Positions 19,098 to 30,000 are shown, counted from the first letter of the stretch. The stretch: DNA of 64,000 nt from Fidelibacterota bacterium (GCA_016934035.1 JAFGTP010000031.1:96655-160654), one strand, 5' to 3'. Translations and numbers: made by a program. Notes: generated by a model not told the origin, from the sequence alone.

Positions 19098-20285
19098 ATG
19101 AAACTCTGGAAAAAAAACATTCATCTGGATGAAAAAATCGAAAATTATACAGTGGGTACAGACTATCTGCTGGATAATAAACTGCTAAAATATGATTGCC
19201 TGGCCTCAATCGCCCATGCGAAAATGCTCCATAAAATCAATATTTTGACCGAAGATGAAAAGAACTCCCTGATTGCCGAATTGGAAACCATTATCCGGCT
19301 GCATGAAAAAGGTGAATTCAACATTCAAAAGTCCGATGAAGATTGCCACACTGCTATCGAAAACCACCTGACGGAAAAACTGGGCGAGGCAGGCAAAAAA
19401 ATTCATACGGCCCGTTCCCGAAACGATCAGGTCCTGACAGCCTTGCGACTATATTATCTGGATAATCTGGATAGGATTCAGAGTCAAATCCACCAATTTC
19501 AGAAAACATTAAAACAGAAAAGCCGGGTCTTTGACGGAATAAAAATTCCCGGCTTCACCCATACACGAAAAGCAATGGTGACTTCTGTCGATGTCTGGGT
19601 CACAGCTTTTCGGGATGCCATGACAGACAATTTGAAATTTTTGAAATATGTAAAAAAAATTGTTTCTCAGTCACCCCTGGGAACAGGCGCCGGGTATGGA
19701 ATACCTCTGAAAACAGACAGGCAATTCACATCAGATTTGCTGGGCTTTCAAAAACCTCAAAAAAATCCCATTTATACTCAAAACTCCCGTGGCAAATTTG
19801 AAGCCTTGGTTTTGTCCCTCCTGAGTACTATCATGTTCGATCTGAACAAAATGGCAAGTGACCTTATTTTATTTTCTATGCCCGGCCTTGATTTTTTTAA
19901 ACTGCCCGATGAATTCACTACCGGCAGTTCAATTATGCCGCAGAAAAAAAATCCTGATGTGATGGAAATAATGCGTGGAAATTATCACAAAGTCCTTTCA
20001 TTGGAGATGCGGGTCAAGTCTATGATGTCCAACCTGATCATGGGATACCATCGTGATTTCCAGTTGTTCAAGGAAGCCGTCATGGAAGCCTTTGACGTGA
20101 CCTGTGACAGTCTGAATATTGCAGACCATGTCATGGGTAGTTTGTCTGTGAACCAGGATGTCTGTGAGCAGCATATAGATGATGAAGTCTGTGCAACAGA
20201 AAAAGTGTACCGGCTGGTTGAAAAAGGTATACCCTTCCGTGATGCCTACCGCACCATTGCTGAGGAATTTCACAGAGGCAAGTAA
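19098..20285 (+). CDS. argH: Argininosuccinate lyase, C-terminally short
   Basis: IHTARSRNDQVLTALRLY, GSSIMPQKKNPDVMEIMRG; ends shortly after GIPFRDAYRTIAEEF. Confidence 0.92.
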   Translation: MKLWKKNIHLDEKIENYTVGTDYLLDNKLLKYDCLASIAHAKMLHKINILTEDEKNSLIAELETIIRLHEKGEFNIQKSDEDCHTAIENHLTEKLGEAGKKIHTARSRNDQVLTALRLYYLDNLDRIQSQIHQFQKTLKQKSRVFDGIKIPGFTHTRKAMVTSVDVWVTAFRDAMTDNLKFLKYVKKIVSQSPLGTGAGYGIPLKTDRQFTSDLLGFQKPQKNPIYTQNSRGKFEALVLSLLSTIMFDLNKMASDLILFSMPGLDFFKLPDEFTTGSSIMPQKKNPDVMEIMRGNYHKVLSLEMRVKSMMSNLIMGYHRDFQLFKEAVMEAFDVTCDSLNIADHVMGSLSVNQDVCEQHIDDEVCATEKVYRLVEKGIPFRDAYRTIAEEFHRGK

Positions 20286-20367
20286 TGATTAAATTTACCC
20301 AAAATGTCAAATGTAATGAATATTATGAAGTCTAATGTTGAAAGTCACGATTAAGAAAATTATTTAA

Positions 20368-21510
20368 ATGAAGAACCTGAAAATACCATATCAATTACCT
20401 GAATGGAAACGAGCTGTCATCAAGGTCGGCAGCGCCCTGATTGCACCGGGTAATAATTTTTCCAGTATGAAATACATGCTGGCCATTGCCAATTTTGTCA
20501 ATGAATGTCTCAAGCAGGAGAAGGAAATTGTCATTGTTTCATCGGGAGCCGCTGCTTCCGGTCGGGCTATGCAAAAAAATATTCCCAAGAATATTCCAGT
20601 CTCTATTCCCCGTAAGCAGGCTTTTGCCGCCCTGGGGCAAATTCAGATGATGCAGAAATGGAGCGGGCTTTTTGATGTCCCCTGTGCCCAGATTCTCATA
20701 ACTCATGATGATATAAACAACCGACGCCGCTATGTCAATGCGAAAAATGCCATGAAGGAATTACTGAAGCTCAAGGCTTTGCCGATTGTCAATGAAAATG
20801 ATACGGTAGTTGTCCAGGAGTTGAAAGTCGGTGATAATGACAATCTTGCCGCCCATGTGGCTGACATTGTGGAAGCTGACTTGTTGGTGCTGTGCAGTGA
20901 TATCGATGGGCTTTATACAAAAAACCCAAAAATATATGCTGATGCTGAAAAAATTACAATTGTCGACCAGATTAATGATGAAATTCGTCTTATGGCCGGA
21001 ATATCCGATAATCCTGTGGCCACCGGCGGTATGCGTACCAAAATCGAAGCTGCTGAAAAAGCTGTTTCCCGTGGAATTGATGTCATTATTGTCAACGGGA
21101 CCAGGCAGGAAACATTTATTGAGTTATTACAAGGTAATCTGCCGGGCACGTTATTTAAAAAATACAGTAATCCCAAAGCAGCCAAAAAACACTGGATTGA
21201 TCATGGCATCAAATGTGAGGGAACGCTCTTTGTGGATTCCGGGGCCAAAAATGCCATCATAAAAAAATCAGCTTCCCTACTGCCGTCTGGTATCAGGTCT
21301 CTGGAAGGCGTGTTTTCTCAGGGAGATGCAGTGAAAATCGTTTACAGAGAAGATGGGCAGGAACAGGAAATCGGTAAAGGAATTGTTCAGTATTCGTCCT
21401 TTGAGTTGGAAAAAATAAAGGGCAAACACAGTGACGAAATCGAACCCATTCTCGGATTTTTCAGTTGCAAATCGATCATCCACAGAGATGATATGGTGGT
21501 GAAAAAATGA
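20368..21510 (+). CDS. proB: Glutamate 5-kinase with C-terminal PUA domain
   Basis: RAVIKVGSALI, VIVSSGAAASGRAM, PIVNENDTVVVQELKVGDNDNLAAHVA, VATGGMRTKIEAAEKA. Confidence 0.94.
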   Translation: MKNLKIPYQLPEWKRAVIKVGSALIAPGNNFSSMKYMLAIANFVNECLKQEKEIVIVSSGAAASGRAMQKNIPKNIPVSIPRKQAFAALGQIQMMQKWSGLFDVPCAQILITHDDINNRRRYVNAKNAMKELLKLKALPIVNENDTVVVQELKVGDNDNLAAHVADIVEADLLVLCSDIDGLYTKNPKIYADAEKITIVDQINDEIRLMAGISDNPVATGGMRTKIEAAEKAVSRGIDVIIVNGTRQETFIELLQGNLPGTLFKKYSNPKAAKKHWIDHGIKCEGTLFVDSGAKNAIIKKSASLLPSGIRSLEGVFSQGDAVKIVYREDGQEQEIGKGIVQYSSFELEKIKGKHSDEIEPILGFFSCKSIIHRDDMVVKK

Positions 21511-21550
21511 TTTTAAAAAAGCCGCAGAGAAACAGTGAGCGTAGAGATTT

Positions 21551-21672
21551 TACTGTCATTGTGAGGAGGGTTGCCGGCAAAGAGTCTCAAATGTCAATGC
21601 AAAAACAATGGAGATTCTTCACTCTGTCAAAAGCCGGATGTTCCATCATTTCATTTGTTCAGAATGATAGTG
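21551..21672. repeat. Imperfect inverted-repeat intergenic element (MITE/REP-like)
   Basis: Ends TACTGTCATTGTGAGG... and ...TTCAGAATGATAGT are near reverse complements, with inner GCCGGCAAAGAGTCTC / GGAGATTCTTCACTCTGTCAAAAGCCGG also complementary. Confidence 0.55.
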
Positions 21673-21696
21673 GAAAATGGTAAAGGAAATTAAAAA

Positions 21697-22956
21697 ATGA
21701 ATAAAGAACAAATTATACAATTAGCCGAAAATTGTTGTCAGAGCAGCAAAGTCCTGGCAACACTTTCATCAGCAAAAAAAGACGAAGCACTGTTACAGAT
21801 CGCAGAACAGCTGAGAACTGATCATATCTCAATCATGATCGAAAATAAAAAGGACATGGACAATGCCCAGGAAAAAGGTATTTCCAAATCTATGCAGGAT
21901 CGGCTGTTTCTGAATAAAGACAGAATTTTTGCCATGGCAAAGGCAGTGGAAGATATCGCCGGTCAGGAGGATCCCGTTGGCAAAATGAAGGACTTTATCA
22001 CTCGTCCCAATGGAATAAAAGTGGGCAAAATGACTATTCCACTGGGTGTGATTCTGATGATTTACGAAGCCCGCCCCAATGTGACTTCCGATGCGGCGGC
22101 ACTCTGCTTCAAGGCCGGGAATGGCATTATTCTCCGGGGTGGTTCAGAAGCATTTCACTCCAACAAATGCATCGCTGATATCATGCACAAAGCATTGGAA
22201 AAATGCAATATCCCAAAAGAAGTGATCACCTTTGTACCGGATACTGACCGTGAAATCATGAACACATTATTAACTCTCGATGAAATTATCGATCTGGTGA
22301 TTCCTCGCGGTGGGGAAGGGCTGATCAAATTTGTCGCAAAAACCAGTTCTATCCCGGTGTTGAAACATTACAAAGGTGTCTGTCACATGTATGTGGATGA
22401 TTCTGCAGATTTGGAAATGGCGCGTAAAATCCTCATCGATGGTAAAACTTCTCGCCCAAGTGTTTGTAATGCCCTGGAAACTTTGCTAGTCCATGAAAAA
22501 GTGGCGGAAGATTTCTACAAGATAATAGAAGCAGATGAAATCCTTCAAAAAGTGGAATTTGCTGGCTGTGAAAAAACACAGAAATTTTTATCAAAAGCAA
22601 CTGCTGCAAAGAAAGAAGATTACGAAGCAGAATTCCTGACTCTGAAAATTGCCGCCAAAGTCGTGGCTGATATGGATGAAGCGATGGAGCATATTCAAAA
22701 ATACACATCCGATCATACTGAAATTATCATCACGAACAACTATAAAAATTCACAGAAATTTATCAACACAATTAACTCTTCTGTGGTAATGGTGAATGCC
22801 TCTTCCAGGTTTTCCGATGGCGGAGAATTTGGGCTGGGTGCTGAAATCGGAATCTCCACATCAAAATTGCATGCTTATGGGCCGATGGGTGTGGAATCTT
22901 TGACTACTGAAAAATTTGTGGTATTGGGTGATGGACAGGTGCGTCATCCGCAGTAA
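21697..22956 (+). CDS. proA: Gamma-glutamyl phosphate reductase
   Basis: PLGVILMIYEARPNVTSDAAALCFKAGNGIILRGGSEA, VCHMYVDDSADLEMA, SSRFSDGGEFGLGAEIGISTSKLHAYGPMG. Confidence 0.96.
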   Translation: MNKEQIIQLAENCCQSSKVLATLSSAKKDEALLQIAEQLRTDHISIMIENKKDMDNAQEKGISKSMQDRLFLNKDRIFAMAKAVEDIAGQEDPVGKMKDFITRPNGIKVGKMTIPLGVILMIYEARPNVTSDAAALCFKAGNGIILRGGSEAFHSNKCIADIMHKALEKCNIPKEVITFVPDTDREIMNTLLTLDEIIDLVIPRGGEGLIKFVAKTSSIPVLKHYKGVCHMYVDDSADLEMARKILIDGKTSRPSVCNALETLLVHEKVAEDFYKIIEADEILQKVEFAGCEKTQKFLSKATAAKKEDYEAEFLTLKIAAKVVADMDEAMEHIQKYTSDHTEIIITNNYKNSQKFINTINSSVVMVNASSRFSDGGEFGLGAEIGISTSKLHAYGPMGVESLTTEKFVVLGDGQVRHPQ

Positions 22957-23031
22957 TTTCAAATTGCAAATTTAAAATTTAAAATTTGAGATTTGAAATT
23001 TTAACTCGCTCTCTCTCCCTAGAATAAGATG

Positions 23032-23067
23032 AAAGGCTGTCGAAACTCTCTCTCCGGCAGCCTTTTT
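23032..23067 (+). terminator. Rho-independent terminator after proA
   Basis: AAAGGCTGtCGaaactctctctccGGCAGCCTTTTTG. Confidence 0.65.
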
Positions 23068-23131
23068 GTTTTTAGCTACCCAGTCAGTAGCCTGGTTATA
23101 GTGATTTTTAAAACTAATGTCTGATGCGAAT

Positions 23132-23219
23132 TTGTAGAACGAACATCCTTGTTCGTTTTTTATCTACAAGTGATGCTCTCATATGAATTTATAAGCGATC
23201 AAGATGATCGCTCTACAAT
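23132..23219. repeat. Pair of REP-like hairpins in inverse orientation
   Basis: TGTAGAACGAACATCCTTGTTCGTT on +, and TGTAGAGCGATCATCTTGATCGCTT on -, sharing a common pattern with internal dyads. Confidence 0.6.
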
Positions 23220-23352
23220 GAGACATTTCTTTTGAAAAATGATATAATAACAGATTAACGCTGATAAACACGGATTTTATAAAAGTCAAATCATGAGTGA
23301 TGAATAATTTGCTAATCCCAGTCAATTAGTTTAACTAATTCAACCAATTCAA

Positions 23353-26300
23353 CTATTTCACCAACAAACACTTCTTCACATCAACAAAATCCGAAGTCAC
23401 TAACTTGTAGAAATAAACACCAGATGGTAAACCTGATGCGTTCCAATTTATTTGATGATATCCAACTTCTTTTTGTTCATTCACAATATTTTCGATGAGA
23501 TTTCCATTGCTGTCATAAATAGACAAAAGTACATGTGAATCCTTTGCCAGTGAATACTTGATTGTTGTAGTTGGATTGAAAGGATTTGGGTAGGCTGGGG
23601 ATAAGGTGAACTTATGTTGAATTTCAATGATATCTTCTATACTTATACAATATTGCTTTGTCTTAAAATAAAAACCTGTTTGATTGCCTGAATGATCACT
23701 AATAAAAATAGCAATATTTCGTATTCCTTGACCGATAGGATCGGCGCCTCCAATGACAGCACCATTTGAATTTAATGTTGCATCGAGTAATTCATAATCT
23801 CTATAAAATTCAAAGGATTTAATATCAAGTCCAGATGTAGCTGTCCATATTTCATTTTCATCGAAATAATTGATACTTATTTCCGGATCATGATATAATA
23901 TTTGTAGAAAAAAACCATAGCTAATATCCATACTATAATCTTCATTATAGTATAGATAATCCACCGGATCTTCATCAACAAACTCAGGTTCAAGCATTGC
24001 TTCCTTGTGACCAATCGAGTCTAGGACTTGTCCATTAAAATCATAAACATACTCGTACCACTCATTAAAATAATAATCCCGTCTGCCATTGCAATTAACA
24101 TCATCCCAGTCGCCATCATTGTTGATGCCGTCAATTGGATCTTCATTGACTTTTCCGTCATTATCATTGTCAAATTCTATAGAATCCTGGGTGATTTGGT
24201 TCCAGATTTCATCATCAGCGAGGCGGATTTCCGGAGGTACAAAATCAAATGAAAATTCATAAGATACTGTTGTTTCCATTCCCACATTGTTCGTTATTGT
24301 AGTTGAAAGTGTTAGATCATTGGCGAATGTACCATTGCTGATCATCTCCCAAAAATCAGTGAACTTTACGACATATTTTAACTTGTAGCCCTTAGCAGAT
24401 TTTTCAATTTGTTCAAAAGATTCACCATTATAAAAAAACTCGTCATCACTTTCTTTATCTTTTATACTATATTGACACTTTCCTAAACTGATGTTTGTTT
24501 CTTTATCTTCAATGTCAAAGTAAAAATAGGCATCATCGGTGTTTTTCCAGTCTGGTCCAAGAATAAAATCTTCATCTTCGTCCTGAATTGTAACAAATGG
24601 CGGTGTTGCATCAATCCCGAATTCAATTACTTCTGAAGTGACTTCCAGTCCAGCATTTTCATCATAAACAACCACATAGATTTCATTAACTTCATCAGTT
24701 TTTAAGAATCGATTGACAGAACCATCTGTTTCATTAAGAATTTGGAATATCGCTGATCCATCTGAAAAACCATTCCAGTTAAAACCGTCTTGAGGGACAC
24801 TTTGGAAAAGTACATGATGTCCATTTAAATAGACATGGGCTTTGAGTGCTGCTTCATTTTCTTCCGGATAACCAACTTCTATTTCAATTTCCGGAGTTGA
24901 ACTGGTATAGGTTTTTCCTTCGTGGTTTGTGTAGAATTGTGCTATTTCCACAGATTCAAGATAGAGGTCAACAGGTTCAATAATAATGATTTTGGAGTAT
25001 GAGTCTTGACCACCGCCTTTTGTATCAGTAATTGTCAAAGTCACTGTGTAGGTATCCGGTTCCGTGTAAGTAAATGACGGTGATCCATTGGTTCCGGTAA
25101 TGAGTCCCGAATATGAATCCTCCCAATTCACATTTTCAGCTGTGTCATAAGCTGAATATTCAAACCAATGAATGCCATCAAAATCCCAGCGAATTGTACA
25201 TTCACCGGATCCTCGGCCATGGGCTGGAACAGATGTGTTACGGAATTGGACTGTATGGGGCATGAATCCGATCGAATCTTTGGGATTGACCAGTTCAAAA
25301 TTTGCAATTGGTTCATGGTAAAGAACATCTTCATCGAATACTCTTACAAAATAAATCAGATCATTCCTAAACTCTGCAACAAAAGACACTGTAGAATCTG
25401 TAAAATCAATTAACGTTATGGTATCATTTGGATTGTCAGAATTAAATAAAAAACCATTGTTGTTCTGAAGATCTCTGATATAAAATTCAATTACAGGATT
25501 TGTGATTACAGCCATATTCTGTCCATGCTTCATTGTAAATTCAACCATGGCTTTTTCTCCTGAATAATTTGTATGAATATGAAATCCATCCATTTCAGGC
25601 TTACAATCGTAAAATGCAACAAAGTCTGGTTCAAAATAAACCAATGCATCCTCCGAAACCTGTCCGGAATCAACTTTTACAGTCATCATGCTGTCATAAC
25701 TGGAAACAACGGTATTTTGGTCTTTGTATATTTTGTCAATATTCAGTACCGAAGCATTGAGGTCGAATTCATATCCAGGTTGATTAATATTCATTGAACA
25801 AAAAGTCCAAAAGGTCATTGTACCGGATTCTTCACCTAAAATACCACAAGGATCAGTTGGTAAAGTACCTCTATATAATCCATTGATTTTTTCAGTGGAG
25901 ATGATATCAAACTGCTTGACTGTATCACTTTTTGTCATGGTCAGAACAACATTGTATGGACTGCTGACTTGATTGTTAGATTTAATTTCTATTATTCCAT
26001 CAGACATTGGTTTGATGTTGTTTTCCAGGATTTGTTTGGGGATGATGGAGGGACCTGCAATTTTTAAAGTATCACTATTGTAATAAGTAAGCATGAAACA
26101 AGCTCTTACCTCCTTATCAAAAAATTTTAATTCCTCGTCAAAATTAAACTTAAAAGGCCAAAGTGTAAAATTATTTTCTGCTTCCTGTACACATTCTTCA
26201 GAATAAACGCAATCAATTTCGACCCAATCTTCACCATTATTATATTCATATTTTACATAACCTGGCCAATATCGAAATCCTGATGGATGAAGCAGATTTG

Positions 26301-26805
26301 AAAATGCAAACATGGTTATCTGGATTTCACCACTTCCCAAAATATTTTCATCAATGGCTGCAATAATTGGAACTGATGGACTTCCACCTTCGACGATTGT
26401 AAATCGAAAATTTTTATCAGAATTTATATTTCCGGATGTATCGGAAACCTCTACAACAATATTGTATGTATTCGGTATAATGTAAAATAAATCAATAGTG
26501 TCAATAGATATTAAATTCCTAAAACCATTTAAATTAGTATAATTACAAATTAAGGAGTCTTTTTTTGAAAAATTTCCATCTTCATCAAAATCAATAAATG
26601 AACGAACAGATTCAAGTCCTGATCCGGAATCACTAATTGATATTTCAAATTCAGCTAATACACTTGGAGCAACTTCAGGTATTCCACTGAAAAATGACTT
26701 CCCATTCACCTCAAACTCCACCACAATCGGCGGAATAGTATCGATCACATCACTGAAGAGCTGACTGAATAAACAAATTGTGAGAACAAATAAAATCCTT
26801 TTCAT
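23353..26805 (-). CDS. Large secreted PKD-domain protein with FlgD-like/T9SS-type C-terminal sorting domain
   Basis: Signal peptide MKRILFVLTICLFSQLFS; PKD-like YTEPDTYTVTLTITDTKGGGQDSY; C-terminal LSPAYPNPFNPTTTIKYSLAKDSHVLLSIYDSNGN...GLPSGVYFYKLV. Confidence 0.8.
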   Translation of the reverse strand: MKRILFVLTICLFSQLFSDVIDTIPPIVVEFEVNGKSFFSGIPEVAPSVLAEFEISISDSGSGLESVRSFIDFDEDGNFSKKDSLICNYTNLNGFRNLISIDTIDLFYIIPNTYNIVVEVSDTSGNINSDKNFRFTIVEGGSPSVPIIAAIDENILGSGEIQITMFAFSNLLHPSGFRYWPGYVKYEYNNGEDWVEIDCVYSEECVQEAENNFTLWPFKFNFDEELKFFDKEVRACFMLTYYNSDTLKIAGPSIIPKQILENNIKPMSDGIIEIKSNNQVSSPYNVVLTMTKSDTVKQFDIISTEKINGLYRGTLPTDPCGILGEESGTMTFWTFCSMNINQPGYEFDLNASVLNIDKIYKDQNTVVSSYDSMMTVKVDSGQVSEDALVYFEPDFVAFYDCKPEMDGFHIHTNYSGEKAMVEFTMKHGQNMAVITNPVIEFYIRDLQNNNGFLFNSDNPNDTITLIDFTDSTVSFVAEFRNDLIYFVRVFDEDVLYHEPIANFELVNPKDSIGFMPHTVQFRNTSVPAHGRGSGECTIRWDFDGIHWFEYSAYDTAENVNWEDSYSGLITGTNGSPSFTYTEPDTYTVTLTITDTKGGGQDSYSKIIIIEPVDLYLESVEIAQFYTNHEGKTYTSSTPEIEIEVGYPEENEAALKAHVYLNGHHVLFQSVPQDGFNWNGFSDGSAIFQILNETDGSVNRFLKTDEVNEIYVVVYDENAGLEVTSEVIEFGIDATPPFVTIQDEDEDFILGPDWKNTDDAYFYFDIEDKETNISLGKCQYSIKDKESDDEFFYNGESFEQIEKSAKGYKLKYVVKFTDFWEMISNGTFANDLTLSTTITNNVGMETTVSYEFSFDFVPPEIRLADDEIWNQITQDSIEFDNDNDGKVNEDPIDGINNDGDWDDVNCNGRRDYYFNEWYEYVYDFNGQVLDSIGHKEAMLEPEFVDEDPVDYLYYNEDYSMDISYGFFLQILYHDPEISINYFDENEIWTATSGLDIKSFEFYRDYELLDATLNSNGAVIGGADPIGQGIRNIAIFISDHSGNQTGFYFKTKQYCISIEDIIEIQHKFTLSPAYPNPFNPTTTIKYSLAKDSHVLLSIYDSNGNLIENIVNEQKEVGYHQINWNASGLPSGVYFYKLVTSDFVDVKKCLLVK

Positions 26806-26934
26806 AAATCCCTCTTGTCAAAGTACGCCGTGCTATCAATTATATTAGGAAATATTAAAATAAGAATCAAACTATTTTTGATTATACCGGACATTAATTA
26901 TCTTGATTATCTAAACCTATATCATTAACATACT

Positions 26935-26948
26935 TCCGATTAATCGGA
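26935..26948. promoter_or_regulatory. 14-bp perfect palindrome upstream of helicase operon
   Basis: TCCGATTAATCGGA, 110 bp before the start codon at 27059. Confidence 0.35.
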
Positions 26949-27058
26949 GTTAATAACATCTAAAAATTGGAAAACAATATTTATTTTTCTTATTATAATT
27001 ACAATATATTAAATTAAGCTGGAAAATGGCTTTAGAATAAAAAAATGATTGAAATTAG

Positions 27059-30000
27059 ATGAAGCAGTACATAGCCGGATATATTATAGACAATCTGCCG
27101 GGTCTTTTTGAACCCGGTTCCAAAAGATTAAATGATGTCAATTCACTGTTGCAACGGCTGACACATTTTCAGGTGGCAACCAAAAGCGGAATGGAAAAAG
27201 AAGAGAGAGAATATCCCTCGATGATTGCTATTCTGATCAATATCCTGCAGCGCGGTATGCCCACAAAGATGAATATGTTTGCTTTGCGAAATATAGTCGA
27301 CCATGCATCGCTGCTGGAATTTGATGAATCCAATCCTGATGAAATCAATATTCGGTTAATCAACCCAGACCAGGATATTCGAAAACTGGTATTCCGGTCC
27401 CTGCATCCCATTGATTCCAGGCTGACTATTGAGGACTTATCGGCGAATTATGAAAAAACCTGGGAAGCGCTGGACGATAAATATGAAATTCACTTTTTGC
27501 AGCATGAACTTCCCGATGCCCTGGAAAAAATCCTGAAGGACCAGAGTAATTATTTTGTTCAGTTGCTGGCCCGACAACGGCCGATCAAAAATATTATTGA
27601 AAGGTCTGACCGAAAGGATTTATTCTCTTCCCTTGATTTGGAAAGATGTGACCGTCAGCCGGTGGATTATTCGCTGGAATTACCTTATTATGATGAGGGA
27701 AAACCTCATGGAATTGTCATTGAAATTGATGGTTCGTCCCATAAAAAGGAAGACCAGATTGAATTTGATAAACAGATTACGAATGTACTCCGGGAATGCA
27801 ATTGGTATGATACCCTGCGCCTGACTCAGGAAGACTTCAAAAGTACGGATTATTTTTATAAGCTTAAAAATTCCCTTTTTGACATCATCTACGGTGATTA
27901 CATCAGCACCTGCCGGGAAAACTATTTTTCACCTCTTTGGTCCGATCCACTGGGCAATGAAGTCCTGCATCTGGCCCTCGTGCCTTTTGCTGTCGCCAGA
28001 ATTCAACGAGTGTTTCTGGAGGCCATTGCCAAAGAAAAATTACCCTTGAATCAGCCCAGCTGGAAAATCGCAGTCCTTGAGCGGGATGTTCCTTGCGGGA
28101 AACTGGCCCTGGATGATCTGCAGGAAACCCTGTTTAGATTGAGCAGTTTGCTTCAGGAAAAAGACAGATTGTTACTGCCGGAGATTGAACTGGAGGTCTA
28201 CAATACTGCAGAATTTCAGAACAGCAGTTTTCAGAACACCCGGACAGAACGAATTGCCAATTTTAAACCAGACCGAAACTATGATCTGATCATCGATATC
28301 GGACTTTTAGAAGCGACCCAGGCGCCGGTCCTGCGATTTCAGAATGCCCAAGAAGTCATCACTATCCGGTCGGCGCAATATATTGAAGCAGACCGCCGTA
28401 TCTGTACCGGTTCACTGTTACAGTACAATCCATTCAGTGTCAGAGGCAAGAATGAGATCAACAACCATTGGGAAACAGATACCATTTCCACGAATAACCT
28501 GGAATATTTTTTACAATCGATCTTTCGGAAAATAACTTTTCGCGATCACCAGATACCCATTCTGAATATTGCCTTGCAATGCCAATCGGTAATCGGTCTG
28601 CTGGCGCCGGGATCGGGCAAATCTATTACCTATCAACTGTCGGCATTCCTGCAGCCAGGAATCTGCATGATCGTCAGTCCGACAAAATCTCTCATCAAAA
28701 ACCAGGTAGATTCCCTGCAGAACAATCGAATTGATATATGTTCTTCCCTCTGTAATTTTTTTGATAGTATACACAGGGATGAACTTTTTGAACAATTGAT
28801 TGCCGGAAATATTCAATTTCTTCATATCTTGCCGGACCAGTTGCGGACACGGGAGTTTCGGGAAATATTAAGAGAGATGCATCGGGCCGGACAATATTTC
28901 AGTTATTGTGTGATTGATGAAGCCCACTGTATCTCGGAATGGGGACATGATTTCAGGACCAATTATATGAAACTGGTAAAATTTGCCGGCAATAACTGTA
29001 AAACCAAAAATTTGGAGAGGCTACCTTTTTTCAGCCTCACCGCTACGGCTTCTGATGATGTAGTTATGGACATTCGTAATGATTTTGAAAATTTTTCAGA
29101 AGAAAATATTATCAAATCTAAAAGTTTGGTGGGCCCGGAGTCCCAGTTTATCATTGTTGAATGCAATGTCGAAAATATGGCCTGTAAAAGCAAAAAAATA
29201 TTCAGTGATATTCTTGGCGCTCAAAAACAGGAAACGATGATCAGACTCCTGGAAGAAATTCCTGAAAAATTTAAAGGCCTTGCCCCAAACCCTGCCGGCA
29301 TCATTTTTTGCCCCCATGAATCCGGGTATTATGGTGTCACGGATCGATACAACCAGCAAGCCCTGGGTGTGTTTCGCGGCTCTTATGACAATGTGTATCT
29401 GCTCGATAATATCAAAGCCGGCTTCTACGTCAGTTCTGATCGGCAAAATAAAGATATCCTTAAAAAATCCCTGTCCAACCAGGATGATTTTCAAAAAAAC
29501 AAGACCAACCTGATGGTTGCCACCAAGGACTTTGGGATCGGCATTGACGAAAAAAATATTCGCTACACCATTCACCTCAACTATCCCATGTCCATCGAAA
29601 ATTTTGTTCAGGAATCCGGTCGGACGGTTCGTGACGGCAGACCGACTTATTCTTTTATTCTGTTCAATAACCAGCAGGTTGAAATTGAAGGAGAGATCGA
29701 AAAATATGACCACGATTTGGCCATCAACAAAACTTCCCTGGAATTTTCACGCTCCAGTTTTGAAAAAGAAATGTTGATGATTGATGAGTTCCTTGATAAA
29801 ATCACATCACCGGGAAATATTCATTTGCTAATCAGGCATATTCGGGAAAAAACCGGTCTTGAGGTAGAAGGCCATTTTTATATTGAAGAAGACAAACCCG
29901 GGCTGATCTTTGATAAGAACAAAAGGGAAACCTACGGCAGTATGGATCTGGAATCCCTGGAAGCGGATTTTTCCGAATCCTTTGAAGAAGAAAATTCAGA

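Noticed and set aside
20831-21262. 143-aa ORF inside proB in another frame
   Set aside because: ProB reading frame is unambiguous; translation looks like frame noise.
23001-23350. Possible CRISPR array or ncRNA in the AT-rich region after proA
   Set aside because: Repeats are REP-like dyads and a terminator, not regularly spaced direct repeats with unique spacers; no cas genes in the window.
29096-29713. 205-aa minus-strand ORF antisense to the helicase
   Set aside because: Covers conserved helicase C motifs on the other strand; no independent evidence.
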